Below, piece after piece: positions 1 through 7,785 of a stretch of DNA of 50,081 nt; the first letter of the stretch is position 1, and the number at the start of each line of letters is the position of its first letter. The translations under genes and the position numbers were made by a program. The notes under the pieces were generated by a model. The model did not search any database. It was not told where the DNA came from and worked only from the letters and a program-made list of their open reading frames with translations. The stretch is from Prochlorococcus sp. AG-402-N08 (GTDB lineage: Bacteria; Cyanobacteriota; Cyanobacteriia; PCC-6307; Cyanobiaceae): NCBI GenBank assembly GCA_003216535.1, contig QCIS01000012.1:1-50081 (forward strand), read 5' to 3'.

Positions 1-1
1 G

Positions 2-460
2 AGTTTTTTAAAAAAAGAAAAAAATTTAAAAGTTAAATTAGGTATAGCTTACAATCCATACTTGAAAAAATATTATAAAATTTCTTCAGAAAGAGAAAGG
101 TTTGAAAGAAAAATTTCAACAGGATTAATAAATTCTATTTGGCTTCAATATGGCACAGATATTAATGTTCTTCAGAATGAAGTGAATTATCTCAAGAAAG
201 TAGCAAAAGATGAAAAATTAAATCTATTTGGAAGCTTATTTATTCCTTCTAAACAATTTATAGCGAGATTTAAATTTCGTCCTTGGAAGGAGGTCCAAAT
301 ATCAGAAAAGTATTTATATTCGTTAGAGAAATTTCTTGATTACACAAAGTATTTAGTTAGTTTTTATAAAAAAAATAATATCACTCCTTTAATTGAATCT
401 GATTTTTCATCATCAGATAAACTTGCTTCTATTTATAGTTTTTTAGAAAATGAAATATAA
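2..460 (+). CDS. Methylenetetrahydrofolate reductase-like protein, C-terminal part (5' truncated by window edge)
   Basis: The frame is open from base 2 with no stop upstream, so the gene begins outside the window; TTG at 62 is only an internal codon. The visible 152 residues contain stretches I associate with the C-terminal part of MTHFR-like (COG0685) proteins of picocyanobacteria: GIAYNPY, then STGLINSIWLQYGTD, GSLFIPSKQ, RFKFRPWKEV, and finally PLIESDF. The family uses an FAD TIM barrel to reduce 5,10-methylene-THF for methionine synthesis. The N-terminal flavin-binding half is not visible, so the catalytic assignment cannot be checked here. It is followed 20 bases later by a flavin oxidoreductase on the same strand. 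The family call is from memory of motifs and is moderate; the reality of the gene is clear. Confidence 0.6.
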   Translation, partial: SFLKKEKNLKVKLGIAYNPYLKKYYKISSERERFERKISTGLINSIWLQYGTDINVLQNEVNYLKKVAKDEKLNLFGSLFIPSKQFIARFKFRPWKEVQISEKYLYSLEKFLDYTKYLVSFYKKNNITPLIESDFSSSDKLASIYSFLENEI

Positions 461-480
461 TTTCTTTATATATTATTCTT

Positions 481-1647
481 ATGAAAAGAGATTTTACATA
501 TGACTTATTAATAATAGGAGGAGGAATATCTGCGTCTGTTTTCGTTTCGAAGTATCTGAAAAATAATATCACAAAAAAAGTTGCATTAATTGAAATTGGT
601 CGTGGACTTGGAGGGAGATCAAGTACAAGAATAAGTAAAAGATTTAAAGGATGGAAACTAAACCATGGCACTCCAAATTTTAATATAACTAACAGTAAAA
701 ATAATCTTCTATTAAAAAGTTATATTGATGAATTATTGGAAAATAAATTTATTAAAATTGACGACTCAGAAATATTATTTCTAAATGAAGATTCTAATTT
801 GGAAACCATAAAAAAATCTGAATTATCCTGCGGAATTAATTATCTATCATTAGATTCTATGGGTCAATTATCGCAAAATATAATTGAGTCTAATAACTTA
901 AAGGGGAAAATTGATTTTTACTTTGAAACTTTAATAGTTGATTTGAAGTTTAATGATAAGGAATGGGTACTAACATCAAAAAATGGCGATAAATTTAAAT
1001 CTAAATATCTTATTTGTTCTACTAATTTGTTGTTACACAAAAGGTCATTAAAAATATTAAACATTAATCAAATTCCATTAAGAAAAGCTATTCCTAAAAA
1101 TAATGATAAAAAAATAGATCTACTTTTAAAATACTTAGATAAACAATCATTTATTCCTAGATTAACTTTTTTAATTTATACAAATGAAAATTATAGTTAT
1201 AAAGATTTTTATTCTAAAAAACAAAGGTACTTTTATTTAAAAAATAATTTAGAAAATAAATATAAATTCGAAAGAATTGTTTTTCAGCTGCAAGATAACA
1301 ATAAATTAGGAATTGTAGTACATTCAAAAGATATAGAGTTTATTAATTCATATATAAATTCAATAGATGAAGAAGTTTTTAAACAAAAAATAATTTCAAA
1401 TTTCAATAAACTTTTTGAATGGAATTCTGTAGTAAATAAATTAACTTTTGATGAAAAAATTTCTATTATGAAATGGAATGCTTCGCAGCCTTCTGGCATT
1501 GCCGTCCCATTATCTTTACAATTTAGTAGAAAATATAGAATTGGATTTTGCGGAGACTGGTTTGAAGGAGAGGGATTTGGTAGGATTGAAGGCTCAATTT
1601 TAAGTGCGTTAATTTTAGAGAAAAGAATTAAAGATTTAATTAAATAA
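481..1647 (+). CDS. FAD-dependent oxidoreductase, renalase/amine-oxidase-like
   Basis: A 388 aa soluble protein. Residues 9-20 form a Rossmann dinucleotide-binding start (LLIIGGGISASV), followed by the ribose-binding acidic residue and the GRGLGGRSSTR segment (about 41-51) typical of renalase-like or amine-oxidase-like flavoproteins (COG3380 group). The C-terminus has RIGFCGDWFEGEGFGRIEGS, the usual second FAD-contact motif ending in a helix. The central substrate domain is divergent and Lys/Asn-rich, as expected from the AT-rich genome. Substrate unknown. The 3' end overlaps the convergent P-loop kinase gene by 8 bases, so no independent terminator fits between them. Cofactor assignment is strong; the reaction is not known. 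Confidence 0.8.
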   Translation: MKRDFTYDLLIIGGGISASVFVSKYLKNNITKKVALIEIGRGLGGRSSTRISKRFKGWKLNHGTPNFNITNSKNNLLLKSYIDELLENKFIKIDDSEILFLNEDSNLETIKKSELSCGINYLSLDSMGQLSQNIIESNNLKGKIDFYFETLIVDLKFNDKEWVLTSKNGDKFKSKYLICSTNLLLHKRSLKILNINQIPLRKAIPKNNDKKIDLLLKYLDKQSFIPRLTFLIYTNENYSYKDFYSKKQRYFYLKNNLENKYKFERIVFQLQDNNKLGIVVHSKDIEFINSYINSIDEEVFKQKIISNFNKLFEWNSVVNKLTFDEKISIMKWNASQPSGIAVPLSLQFSRKYRIGFCGDWFEGEGFGRIEGSILSALILEKRIKDLIK

Positions 1648-2233
1648 TTTTTTTCAGAATGTTATCTATATCAGTGTTTTCTCTGATAATGAATTTATTT
1701 GTATTATTTTTTATGCTATTAGGTTTAAATTTTTCGTAATAAATGTCCCAAGATTTTAAGAAATCAATTTCAGCTTGTTTTTTATCCTTCCCTCTTTCTT
1801 TAAAATCTCTTTGGATAACTCTTTTCAAACAATCTTTTTTTTTAGTTTTGATTTCTAAAAAATAATAATTTTGATTATTTAAAGAGTTTGAGAATTCCTT
1901 TGCAAAAATACCTTCAACAATTAAAAAACTAATATTATTTGTTTCGCTTATGAAATTTTGAATCTTTTTCTTTTCAAAATTATAATAACGTTTATATTTT
2001 GAAATTCGATTTTTAAAAATAAAATCAAAATCTTTTTTGAATAGTTTGTAATTAAAACTTATTCTTCTATCAAAATAACCCTCTACAAATTTTGATAGTA
2101 ATTTACTTAGTAGCCCTGTTTTATAGTAATTGTCAGTACTTAAAACAAAACCATTATTATTTTTTTTTATTATTTGATTTGATAAAGTTGTTTTGCCGCT
2201 TCCAGAAGGACCACTAATAAATATAAGCTTCAT
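1640..2233 (-). CDS. Uridine kinase-like P-loop kinase
   Basis: A 197 aa protein with a Walker A motif at the N-terminus (residues 8-17, GPSGSGKTTL), then STDNYYKTG (about 32-40), which resembles the DDFY-type acceptor-binding segment of uridine kinase/phosphoribulokinase-like enzymes. LIVEGIFA (about 106-113) matches the Walker B-like strand of that family, and RVIQRDFKERGKD (about 138-150) looks like the lid with arginines. Size fits the uridine kinase family (about 200 aa). It probably phosphorylates a nucleoside or similar small molecule, but the substrate cannot be read from the sequence. The gene is convergent with the FAD oxidoreductase and overlaps its 3' end. Confidence 0.7.
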   Translation of the reverse strand: MKLIFISGPSGSGKTTLSNQIIKKNNNGFVLSTDNYYKTGLLSKLLSKFVEGYFDRRISFNYKLFKKDFDFIFKNRISKYKRYYNFEKKKIQNFISETNNISFLIVEGIFAKEFSNSLNNQNYYFLEIKTKKKDCLKRVIQRDFKERGKDKKQAEIDFLKSWDIYYEKFKPNSIKNNTNKFIIRENTDIDNILKKII

Positions 2234-2439
2234 TTTTATGATCTGCTTTTTATTAAGACTTTAATTTTACTTTTAATAGGATCGTTTAATTTGTGAAAAT
2301 ACATTTTTTTCTTTTCTTATAATTTCTAGACTAATATTAAATACCCTGCAATTACTTGTAAGCTTGCATAAATATTAAATATGTGTATTTATATAATTGT
2401 AAATCAATTATTTCTATTCAATTTTCCATTGGTTTGTTA

Positions 2440-2468
2440 TTGACTCACCTTGGAATTAATAATATATT
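2440..2468 (+). promoter_or_regulatory. Sigma70-type promoter of the helix-hairpin-helix gene
   Basis: A -35 box TTGACT (2440-2445) and a -10 box TATATT (2463-2468) are separated by exactly 17 bases. Transcription would begin near 2475, about 30 bases before the ATG at 2505. This is the best-matching two-box promoter I found in the window. Confidence 0.6.
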
Positions 2469-2504
2469 AAACTTAAGATTTAATTTTATTACTTATATAT
2501 TGCA

Positions 2505-2828
2505 ATGATTTCTAATTTTCTAAGTAAGCTAAAATCAATTTTATTTAAAAGTGAAGCATCCACTGAAACTTCTCTAAAGGAAGAAAAAAAAGCAACTAAG
2601 TCTTCAAAAACAAAAACAAAAACAAAAACAAAAACAAAAAAATCTAATTCTAAGAAAAATATTGAAACTTTAACCACACTTCCAGGTGTTGGAGCAAAAA
2701 GCGCAAAAGCTTTGTACGAGGCTGGATTTAAAACAACAAAAGCAGTTATTGCTGCTAGTGAAAAAGATCTTCTTGCTGTATCAGGAGTTGGAATAAATCT
2801 TGTTAAGAAGCTTAAAAAGCTCAAATAA
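2505..2828 (+). CDS. Lysine-rich helix-hairpin-helix (HhH) protein
   Basis: A 107 aa protein in two parts. Residues 1-52 are a basic, low-complexity N-terminus containing a TK dipeptide run (about 36-45) encoded by a hexanucleotide repeat. Residues 53-107 carry two HhH motifs, LPGVGAKSAKAL (59-70) and VSGVGINLVKKL (92-103), the arrangement that binds the DNA backbone without sequence preference. The domain resembles the short HhH tail modules of RNA polymerase alpha, RuvA and related proteins. A basic tail plus double HhH suggests a small nucleoid or DNA-repair accessory protein, but this is inference. It has its own promoter at 2440-2468 and is convergent with rpsU. An antisense frame across the same bases is a shadow. 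Confidence 0.75.
   Translation: MISNFLSKLKSILFKSEASTETSLKEEKKATKSSKTKTKTKTKTKKSNSKKNIETLTTLPGVGAKSAKALYEAGFKTTKAVIAASEKDLLAVSGVGINLVKKLKKLK
2605..2640 (+). repeat. Hexanucleotide tandem repeat (CAAAAA, six units)
   Basis: Six consecutive CAAAAA units lie inside the HhH gene. The six-base period keeps the frame, so copy-number change would lengthen or shorten the Lys-Thr linker without breaking the protein. Confidence 0.85.
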
Positions 2829-2863
2829 TTTAAATTTTTTTTCTAAAAATTAATAACAATATA

Positions 2864-2896
2864 AATTTGCTATATCTTTATAAGATTTAGCAAATT
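2864..2896. terminator. Inverted repeat between HhH gene and rpsU, probable bidirectional terminator
   Basis: Two 15-base arms (2864-2878 and 2882-2896) match with a single mismatch around a 3-base loop (TAT). The structure lies between the convergent HhH gene and rpsU and includes the first two bases of the reverse-complemented rpsU stop. The stem is AT-rich and the following T-tract is poor on both strands, so termination is inferred from position and symmetry. Confidence 0.5.
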
Positions 2897-3071
2897 ATCT
2901 TCTTCTTGCTTTTCTTCTTTGTTGCAACTTTCTTTTATATTTTTCAATAGGTGTTTCGTGATGCCTAAGTCTTTTTAAATCGGCAAAGATTCCCGATTTA
3001 GAAACTTGTCTTTTAAATCTTCTAAGGGCAGACTCAATTCCCTCATTCTCTCCAACTGTAACTTGTGTCAA
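2895..3071 (-). CDS. rpsU: 30S ribosomal protein S21
   Basis: This 58 aa protein begins [20 protein letters not shown], continues with [15 protein letters not shown] and ends in an Arg-rich tail (RRKARRR). This is the standard bacterial S21 pattern, a small basic protein near the mRNA platform of the 30S subunit that assists initiation. The start codon must be TTG at 3069-3071: no ATG or GTG is in frame nearby, and this start gives the usual length and N-terminus. The gene is monocistronic and convergent with the HhH gene, and the inverted repeat at 2864-2896 reaches into its stop codon. Confidence 0.95.
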
Positions 3072-3159
3072 AATTTTTCTAAATAATATCTATTCTAGCA
3101 CTTTGACAGATATATTTTAAACTTAAAACTTCAATTCAAGGATTGATGGTTTATTTAGT

Positions 3160-3627
3160 TTAATTGGTTAAATTTTTTGCCCATTCAACAAATCTTTTTT
3201 TATTACTTTTTATATCATGTATTGATTCAAAATAATATTTTTCCCAATTATCTTTAGGCAGCCCAACAAATAACATTAGATTTAATGGATATTCATTACT
3301 ATCAGAACAATTTCTAAAATCATCCCTAAATAAAAAGATTTCCTTTTTTAGAGCAATTGCGATACCCAATTCAATCATTACACCTTCATCTGGTGGGTTT
3401 CCATTAACAATCGCAAAAATACAATCACATTCTTTTAAATCATGGAAATTACTTCTTGCAACGTCATATGCCCATTCACTTCCTTGTTGTGTTAATGGTT
3501 TTGATCTCTCAAAAGGTTCAAATACTTCTACATTTAAATCATTGAAGATTTCAATAAATTCATGTAAGAGAGTTTTAGTTTGTTTTGAAAACCCATATGG
3601 ATTTGCCAAATATAATTTCTTTCTCAA
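3160..3627 (-). CDS. Nucleoside 2-deoxyribosyltransferase-like protein
   Basis: This 155 aa protein matches the NDT fold: N-terminal KKLYLANPYGFS (residues 3-14), then VEVFEPFERS, the mid-protein DCIFAIVNGNPPDEGVMIELG (about 69-89) and IFLFRDDFR. The glutamate in DEGVMIELG is where the family places its nucleophile. Family members transfer deoxyribose between bases or hydrolyse (deoxy)nucleoside monophosphates to free base plus sugar phosphate. The ATG overlaps the stop of the upstream phosphoribosyltransferase by 4 bases, so the two are probably translationally coupled. The pair could cut a nucleotide and reload the base on PRPP, which is an inference from adjacency. Confidence 0.75.
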   Translation of the reverse strand: MRKKLYLANPYGFSKQTKTLLHEFIEIFNDLNVEVFEPFERSKPLTQQGSEWAYDVARSNFHDLKECDCIFAIVNGNPPDEGVMIELGIAIALKKEIFLFRDDFRNCSDSNEYPLNLMLFVGLPKDNWEKYYFESIHDIKSNKKRFVEWAKNLTN

Positions 3628-4019
3628 CTTAAACCTCTTTTTTTGATGTACTCTTCGCGTTCACTTTTTGAATTTAATGAATTTTCCCAGGGGAAAACAA
3701 TCCATTTGCTTTTTTGAGATATAAATACTGTATTCCACCATGTAGGTTTTATTTTACTAAATAATACATAAAACATTGCACCTTCAATATCCTTGAAGGT
3801 CGTTAAAGTAAGACCAGTTTCATAAACATCATCTACTATTAGTGAATTTTTTATTGGTTTTGAAATTAATTCAATTTTTAATTTATGGCTTAGTGCTACA
3901 GCAAGACATAATCCACCTCGAGGAACTCCATATATTCCAGAAAACTCCTTAAACCTACATTTATTAGCTATTTGTTCTACGCTCTTATCAAATTCGCTCC
4001 AAGTAAAATAACTTATCAT
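3624..4019 (-). CDS. Phosphoribosyltransferase family protein
   Basis: A type I PRTase fold of about 131 aa. YGVPRGGLCLAVALS (about 29-43) is the first nucleotide-binding loop and SLIVDDVYETGLTL (about 59-72) the PRPP-binding signature with its two acidic residues and TG. WWNTVF and FPWEN near the C-terminus resemble hypoxanthine/xanthine (Gpt-like) PRTases. I chose the ATG at 4017-4019 (MISYFTW); a longer frame starting at 4064 would run 41 bases into the upstream gene and adds only low-complexity sequence. Middle gene of a three-gene minus-strand operon, with a 1-base gap from the gene before it and a 4-base overlap with the gene after it. The base it handles is unknown. Confidence 0.75.
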   Translation of the reverse strand: MISYFTWSEFDKSVEQIANKCRFKEFSGIYGVPRGGLCLAVALSHKLKIELISKPIKNSLIVDDVYETGLTLTTFKDIEGAMFYVLFSKIKPTWWNTVFISQKSKWIVFPWENSLNSKSEREEYIKKRGLS

Positions 4020-4020
4020 C

Positions 4021-4206
4021 TTATTTTTTGTTTTTTTCTGTTGTAGTTGCGTAATTTGAAGCAATTACACTTAAAAGTGCTACTACTTGCTCATTTGGAC
4101 AATGAGTATTTTTTTTTAAATTTTCACATTCATTTATTATCTTGACGTATGTATCCTCGACAATCCCGTTCATTTGATCGACACTAAAAGAATATGGTTT
4201 ATTCAT
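4021..4206 (-). CDS. Hypothetical 61 aa protein, first gene of the PRTase/NDT operon
   Basis: A small soluble protein, mildly acidic, with a predicted helical middle (VEDTYVKIINECENLKK) and two cysteines. No signal peptide or membrane segment and no recognised family. The next gene starts one base after this stop, so the two are almost certainly co-transcribed. It might be a partner or regulator of the PRTase, but only position supports this. Confidence 0.55.
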   Translation of the reverse strand: MNKPYSFSVDQMNGIVEDTYVKIINECENLKKNTHCPNEQVVALLSVIASNYATTTEKNKK

Positions 4207-4280
4207 TTTTTAATTATTTGTTATTTTATTTTTACTTAAATATCCAACGAAGTAAATATTTTGAGTATTTAAAGATAAAA

Positions 4281-4784
4281 TTATTCCCACATCGGATCAT
4301 TTGATTTTTCAATTCTAAGTGAAGAAGGAACATAAGTATGTAATGTTTCAATTTTTATAGCCCAATTTTTAGAGTTACCCTTTAAACTTTCGCTTTCAAT
4401 TAGGTTTGTTAGAGGAATCCTTTTTCTAACTTTAAGAAGACCCAGACAAGCTTCCCAGGCTTCATGATTTTTATAAATATCTAACCAAAAATCAAAAATA
4501 TTTTCCAAGATTTCTAAAGGGATATCAAACGAAATTCCCATTGAAGGTTTTTCAATTAAATAATTTTTGTTTCTTAGTTCATTTAATAAATTATTTATAT
4601 TTAAATTAATAGCTAAAAGAATATCTTTTGCTGATTCATTACCTATTAATTCTTTTCTATGGCAATCTAAAAGATTTTCATCATCAAGGATATTTTCATC
4701 GCAATTTTTTATTCCCATAATCCAAAACCCTTCTCCATTATTTACTCCACTAGCAAGAAATAGATATTGAGGTGATTTCTCCAA
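4281..4784 (-). CDS. Conserved hypothetical protein, 167 aa
   Basis: A soluble alpha/beta-looking protein with no signal peptide or TM helix. Features are SGVNNGEGFWIMGI (about 12-25), an acidic stretch (CDENILDDENLLDCHRKEL), a hydrophobic helix FDIPLEILENIFDFWLDIYK (about 86-105) and C-terminal IPLTNLIESE. I do not recognise the family. It sits 74 bases upstream of the PRTase operon on the same strand and may or may not share its transcript. Codon use looks like its neighbours. Confidence 0.65.
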   Translation of the reverse strand: MEKSPQYLFLASGVNNGEGFWIMGIKNCDENILDDENLLDCHRKELIGNESAKDILLAINLNINNLLNELRNKNYLIEKPSMGISFDIPLEILENIFDFWLDIYKNHEAWEACLGLLKVRKRIPLTNLIESESLKGNSKNWAIKIETLHTYVPSSLRIEKSNDPMWE

Positions 4785-5006
4785 GATTTCAAATCATTTT
4801 TTCCATTTTTAACATTTTTTGCTTGATATGAAAATATTTTTGCTGTGCAATTAACAATATAAACTCTTAGTTAAAAAAATTATTTGTTAAAATTAAATTT
4901 TGTAAAATGTTTGATTTAAGAGAGCTAAAACTTATGTTTTTGGATCCTACTGATTTGATTATTAATAATATTAATAAATTCCTTCATAGTAATAAAATAA
5001 TTAAAT

Positions 5007-5234
5007 TTATTTTTTCTTAGGAAATAATTTTCCTATTTTCTCCTTCTGCAAGTATTCCTTTTTAGTTCTTATTTTTTTATCTTCTAGTGATTCTTTATTA
5101 GTGCTTACTGCATAAATAATATAGAAAATCATACCAGTAAATATTAATCCTAAAAAAATAATCAATATACCTAAGGGTTCACTGGGGCTGAAAATTTTTA
5201 GATCTATAGCTGTATTTAGCGAAATTATCATCAA
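5007..5234 (-). CDS. Small single-pass membrane protein, unknown
   Basis: A 75 aa protein with one hydrophobic helix (about residues 21-43, PLGILIIFLGLIFTGMIFYI) followed by a highly basic, Lys-rich tail, consistent with an N-out, C-in membrane protein. No family recognised. It lies 33 bases downstream of another small membrane protein on the same strand, and the two could be one transcript. Small single-helix proteins of this kind in cyanobacteria are often photosystem or NDH accessory subunits, but no specific motif supports that here. Confidence 0.5.
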   Translation of the reverse strand: MMIISLNTAIDLKIFSPSEPLGILIIFLGLIFTGMIFYIIYAVSTNKESLEDKKIRTKKEYLQKEKIGKLFPKKK

Positions 5235-5267
5235 TAAACTAATACCTTAAAGAAATTTTATGGAAAT

Positions 5268-5489
5268 CTAATTGATTTCTTCGTATCCAAAAAATGTAGC
5301 ATTGTCAGTATTTTTATACCCATTAGCTGCTTCCTGTGGGTTTTGACTGTCAATTTTTCTTGCTTTAGCATGAATCATGTTGAATGGAAAAATCACAGCT
5401 CCTACAAAAAAATGAAGAATTAAGAAATCTGAAGGTAGCCCATTTGTCCAATCAGGAAAAAATAGCAATGTCATCAATGGTTCGTACAT
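5268..5489 (-). CDS. Small membrane-associated protein, unknown
   Basis: A 73 aa protein with a hydrophobic first half (LMTLLFFPDW, then LILHFFVGAVIFPFNMI) and a polar second half (KARKIDSQNPQEAANGYKNT) ending FFGYEEIN. This suggests one membrane helix with a soluble C-terminal tail. I do not recognise the family. It is the first of two small minus-strand genes (with 5007-5234) downstream of an AT-rich 164-base spacer shared with the divergent gene at 5654. Confidence 0.5.
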   Translation of the reverse strand: MYEPLMTLLFFPDWTNGLPSDFLILHFFVGAVIFPFNMIHAKARKIDSQNPQEAANGYKNTDNATFFGYEEIN

Positions 5490-5653
5490 AAAGTAGTAAA
5501 ATAAACCTCAGACTATTATTACTGAACTTATCGCAATACTTTTAATTTTTAATAAATTGAAATTTAATTTGCTTTTAATAATTATCAGACTTAATTGAAA
5601 AAACAATTTTAAAATACTATTATATTATTTATAAAGTATTGATTTAATAGCTG

Positions 5654-6055
5654 TTGTTAAAACTCTTTATTGGCTTACTTTTATTTATAATTTTACAATT
5701 AAAACCTGGAAAAGGTTTAGCTTTTGATACGTCGGACCCTAGTGTTAGTTTGCTACAAAATAGGATCTCTAATAATTTCTCTAAGAAATATTGCAAAGCT
5801 ATTCAAAATGGTTTTTCTAAAGATGAAGCAATGAAATCAGCTATTGTAAAAACTGAAAACATTATATCTTTCTCTTACAATCCACAGAAAAAATGGATTG
5901 AGAAAAGTGACTTGGCAAATCAAATTTCATTGCAAGTAATAAATGATTGTGGATTGTCATTTGGATTAATTGGAAAGGAGGGAATTGATTATTTTAAAAC
6001 ATATTTTCTAGAAATTTACGAAAAAACTACTCCTGACAAAAATTTTTCAAGATAG
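5654..6055 (+). CDS. Secreted or lumenal hypothetical protein with signal peptide
   Basis: A 133 aa protein with a hydrophobic N-terminal segment (LFIGLLLFIILQL, residues 4-16) followed by KPGKGLAFDTSD, which looks like a Sec signal peptide with cleavage near the GLA/FD boundary. The mature part has KKYCKAIQNGFSKDEAM, two cysteines (in KYCKAI and NDCGLS) and a helical C-terminus (GIDYFKTYFLEIYEK). The start is TTG at 5654; no ATG or GTG is available before the signal sequence. A second small membrane protein starts 9 bases after the stop. Family not recognised, probably a thylakoid-lumen or periplasmic protein. Confidence 0.6.
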   Translation: MLKLFIGLLLFIILQLKPGKGLAFDTSDPSVSLLQNRISNNFSKKYCKAIQNGFSKDEAMKSAIVKTENIISFSYNPQKKWIEKSDLANQISLQVINDCGLSFGLIGKEGIDYFKTYFLEIYEKTTPDKNFSR

Positions 6056-6064
6056 ATAAGGTTT

Positions 6065-6256
6065 ATGAATAATATTTCAGACAAATTAGTATTGATTATA
6101 ATTTTAATTACTATTCTTTTTGTATTTGGATTAATTTTTTCAGTAAAGTCTCCAGAGAGAAAGGTTATAGATTCCCCAATAATGTGGAAGGATGATTTTT
6201 CTAATACCTCGATTTTCAGTAATAAAATAAATTCAGAAGGAATAAGAATAATCTAA
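6065..6256 (+). CDS. Small single-pass membrane protein, unknown
   Basis: A 63 aa protein with one strong TM helix at residues 8-26 (LVLIIILITILFVFGLIF) and a short soluble tail containing MWKDDFSN. It starts 9 bases after the secreted protein gene, so the two likely form an operon and may function at the same membrane. No recognised family. Confidence 0.5.
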   Translation: MNNISDKLVLIIILITILFVFGLIFSVKSPERKVIDSPIMWKDDFSNTSIFSNKINSEGIRII

Positions 6257-6348
6257 ACAAAAAATCATTACTTACTTAAATAGAGGGATTCTATTCAACC
6301 ATATACAAAATTATTTTTAGAAGCTCAATCAATTTATCATTTCATTGT

Positions 6349-6690
6349 TTAATTTAAGTAGTTCAAAAGAACTGACGCTAGTTTTAAATCATCATTAAAC
6401 CATGCTCGTATTGCCATAGCCCTGCGAGGATCATAAAAATTTTGTTTTCTGTACCAACTAAGAACTTCTGAATCTGATTTCTTGCCGTTACACGATAAAC
6501 AACATGGTACGCAATTGCTTGTACTGCTCGTACCACCTTTAGACATCGGATGAAGGTGATCAAGTGATTCTGATGGTTTACCGCAATAAATACATTTAAA
6601 CTTAGTAAGTTTATTAAGTGACTCTCTCCAATTTTTATTACTTATCTTTGGACAAAACTGATCAAGGTAAATTGCATCTTGTTTATGCAT
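6349..6690 (-). CDS. HNH endonuclease family protein
   Basis: A 113 aa protein with a complete zinc-ribbon HNH core: CIYCG (33-37), LDHLHPMSKGG (43-53, the catalytic H region), SNCVPCCLSCNGKKS (58-72, the N position and second zinc knuckle). The tail DPRRAMAIRAWF is typical of the stand-alone HNH proteins common in cyanobacteria. No neighbouring methylase, intron, intein or phage gene is visible, so this is not an obvious restriction, homing or phage nuclease. The domain call is secure; the biological role is unknown. Confidence 0.85.
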   Translation of the reverse strand: MHKQDAIYLDQFCPKISNKNWRESLNKLTKFKCIYCGKPSESLDHLHPMSKGGTSSTSNCVPCCLSCNGKKSDSEVLSWYRKQNFYDPRRAMAIRAWFNDDLKLASVLLNYLN

Positions 6691-6818
6691 AATATTCTTG
6701 ACATTTTTTAGATAATAACAGTTTTTTTAAAATATGATTGAAAAAGATAAGATAATACTTTCTAAGTCTTATGAATATAATAATCTTTACTTATTAAAAC
6801 ACAGGCAATTTATAGTTA

Positions 6819-7631
6819 ATGCTTTATTTTTTAACAACATTATTAGGTAGTTCTGATCATTCTTTATTTAAAGGTATTTATATCTTTTTGATATCCTTTT
6901 TCTCTAATACTTTCTCAGCAATTTCTGGTGGAGGAGCAGGATTACTACAATTACCAGCATTAATTTTATCTGGTGTTCCTTATTATCAATCTCTGGCTAG
7001 TCATAAATTAGCAACTGTAGCATTAGGAATAGGTGGTTCACTTAGAAATTACAAATCTTTAGGTAATGATATTAGTATTGCTTGGCAAATTTTAATTTTT
7101 GGATTGCCAGGAGTGATTTTAGGGTCTTCTATAGTTGAATATATTTCAGAGAAATATTTGTACTTAATTTTAGGAATAATTTCAATATTATTAGCTTTTT
7201 ACTCATTCCTTAAACCAGATTTGGGATTGTCATCTGGGAATAATAAGCTTAATTTAGTTCATAAAATTAGATTTTTAATTTTTATTTTCCTTATAGGGAT
7301 TTTGAATGGTTCTATTTCTTCAGGTACTGGATTGCTTGTAACAATACTTTTAATAAAAACTTTTGAAATAGATTTTCTTCGAGCTATAAGTTTGACATTC
7401 TTTACTGTTGGGATTTTTTGGAATTTTATTGGAGCAGTTTTTTTGACTAAAATAGGATCAGTGCCTTCAAATATATTAATACTATTAATAATTGGTTCTT
7501 TTACAGGAGGATATTTCGGGGCTCACTTATCAAAATTAAATGGAAATATACTAATTAAGAAAACTTTTACAACAGTTTGTATTTTGGTTGGTATAAGCTT
7601 ATTGATTAAATCTATAAAAAGTTTTTTATAA
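6819..7631 (+). CDS. TauE/SafE-family membrane permease
   Basis: A 270 aa integral membrane protein with about 7-8 hydrophobic helices. The segment GGGAGLLQLPALILSGVPYYQSLASHKLATVALG (about 37-70) is the hallmark first repeat of TauE/SafE (UPF0721/DUF81) permeases. The second repeat follows in the C-terminal half (GSISSGTGLLVTILLIKTFE and FTGGYFGAHLSK). The family exports or imports organic sulfur compounds and organic acids such as sulfoacetate; the substrate here is not known. It is divergent from the HNH gene across 128 bases and faces the convergent small-RNA candidate downstream. Confidence 0.85.
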   Translation: MLYFLTTLLGSSDHSLFKGIYIFLISFFSNTFSAISGGGAGLLQLPALILSGVPYYQSLASHKLATVALGIGGSLRNYKSLGNDISIAWQILIFGLPGVILGSSIVEYISEKYLYLILGIISILLAFYSFLKPDLGLSSGNNKLNLVHKIRFLIFIFLIGILNGSISSGTGLLVTILLIKTFEIDFLRAISLTFFTVGIFWNFIGAVFLTKIGSVPSNILILLIIGSFTGGYFGAHLSKLNGNILIKKTFTTVCILVGISLLIKSIKSFL

Positions 7632-7785
7632 ATTATTGAGAATACCAATACACTTTGGTGAAGAAGTCTAAAACAGGTTTATTAGCCAAAAATATAAATT
7701 CATTCTTTTATATTCAATATCAAAAGGTTTAATGAATAACTCATTTTATAATTAATACCTTTAGAAAAACCTTATTTTAAAAATC

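Noticed and set aside
2489-2824. 111 aa antisense frame over the HhH gene
   Set aside because: It is a frame shadow of the Lys-rich repeat (FVFVFVF) and not a gene.
4020-4064. Longer N-terminus for the phosphoribosyltransferase (MLQITQLQQKK...)
   Set aside because: It would extend into the upstream 61 aa gene and adds low-complexity sequence not expected for the fold.
4907-5020. 37 aa plus-strand ORF starting MFDLRELKLM
   Set aside because: It overlaps the end of the minus-strand membrane protein gene and has no ribosome-binding site or recognisable family. Very AT-rich codons; likely chance.
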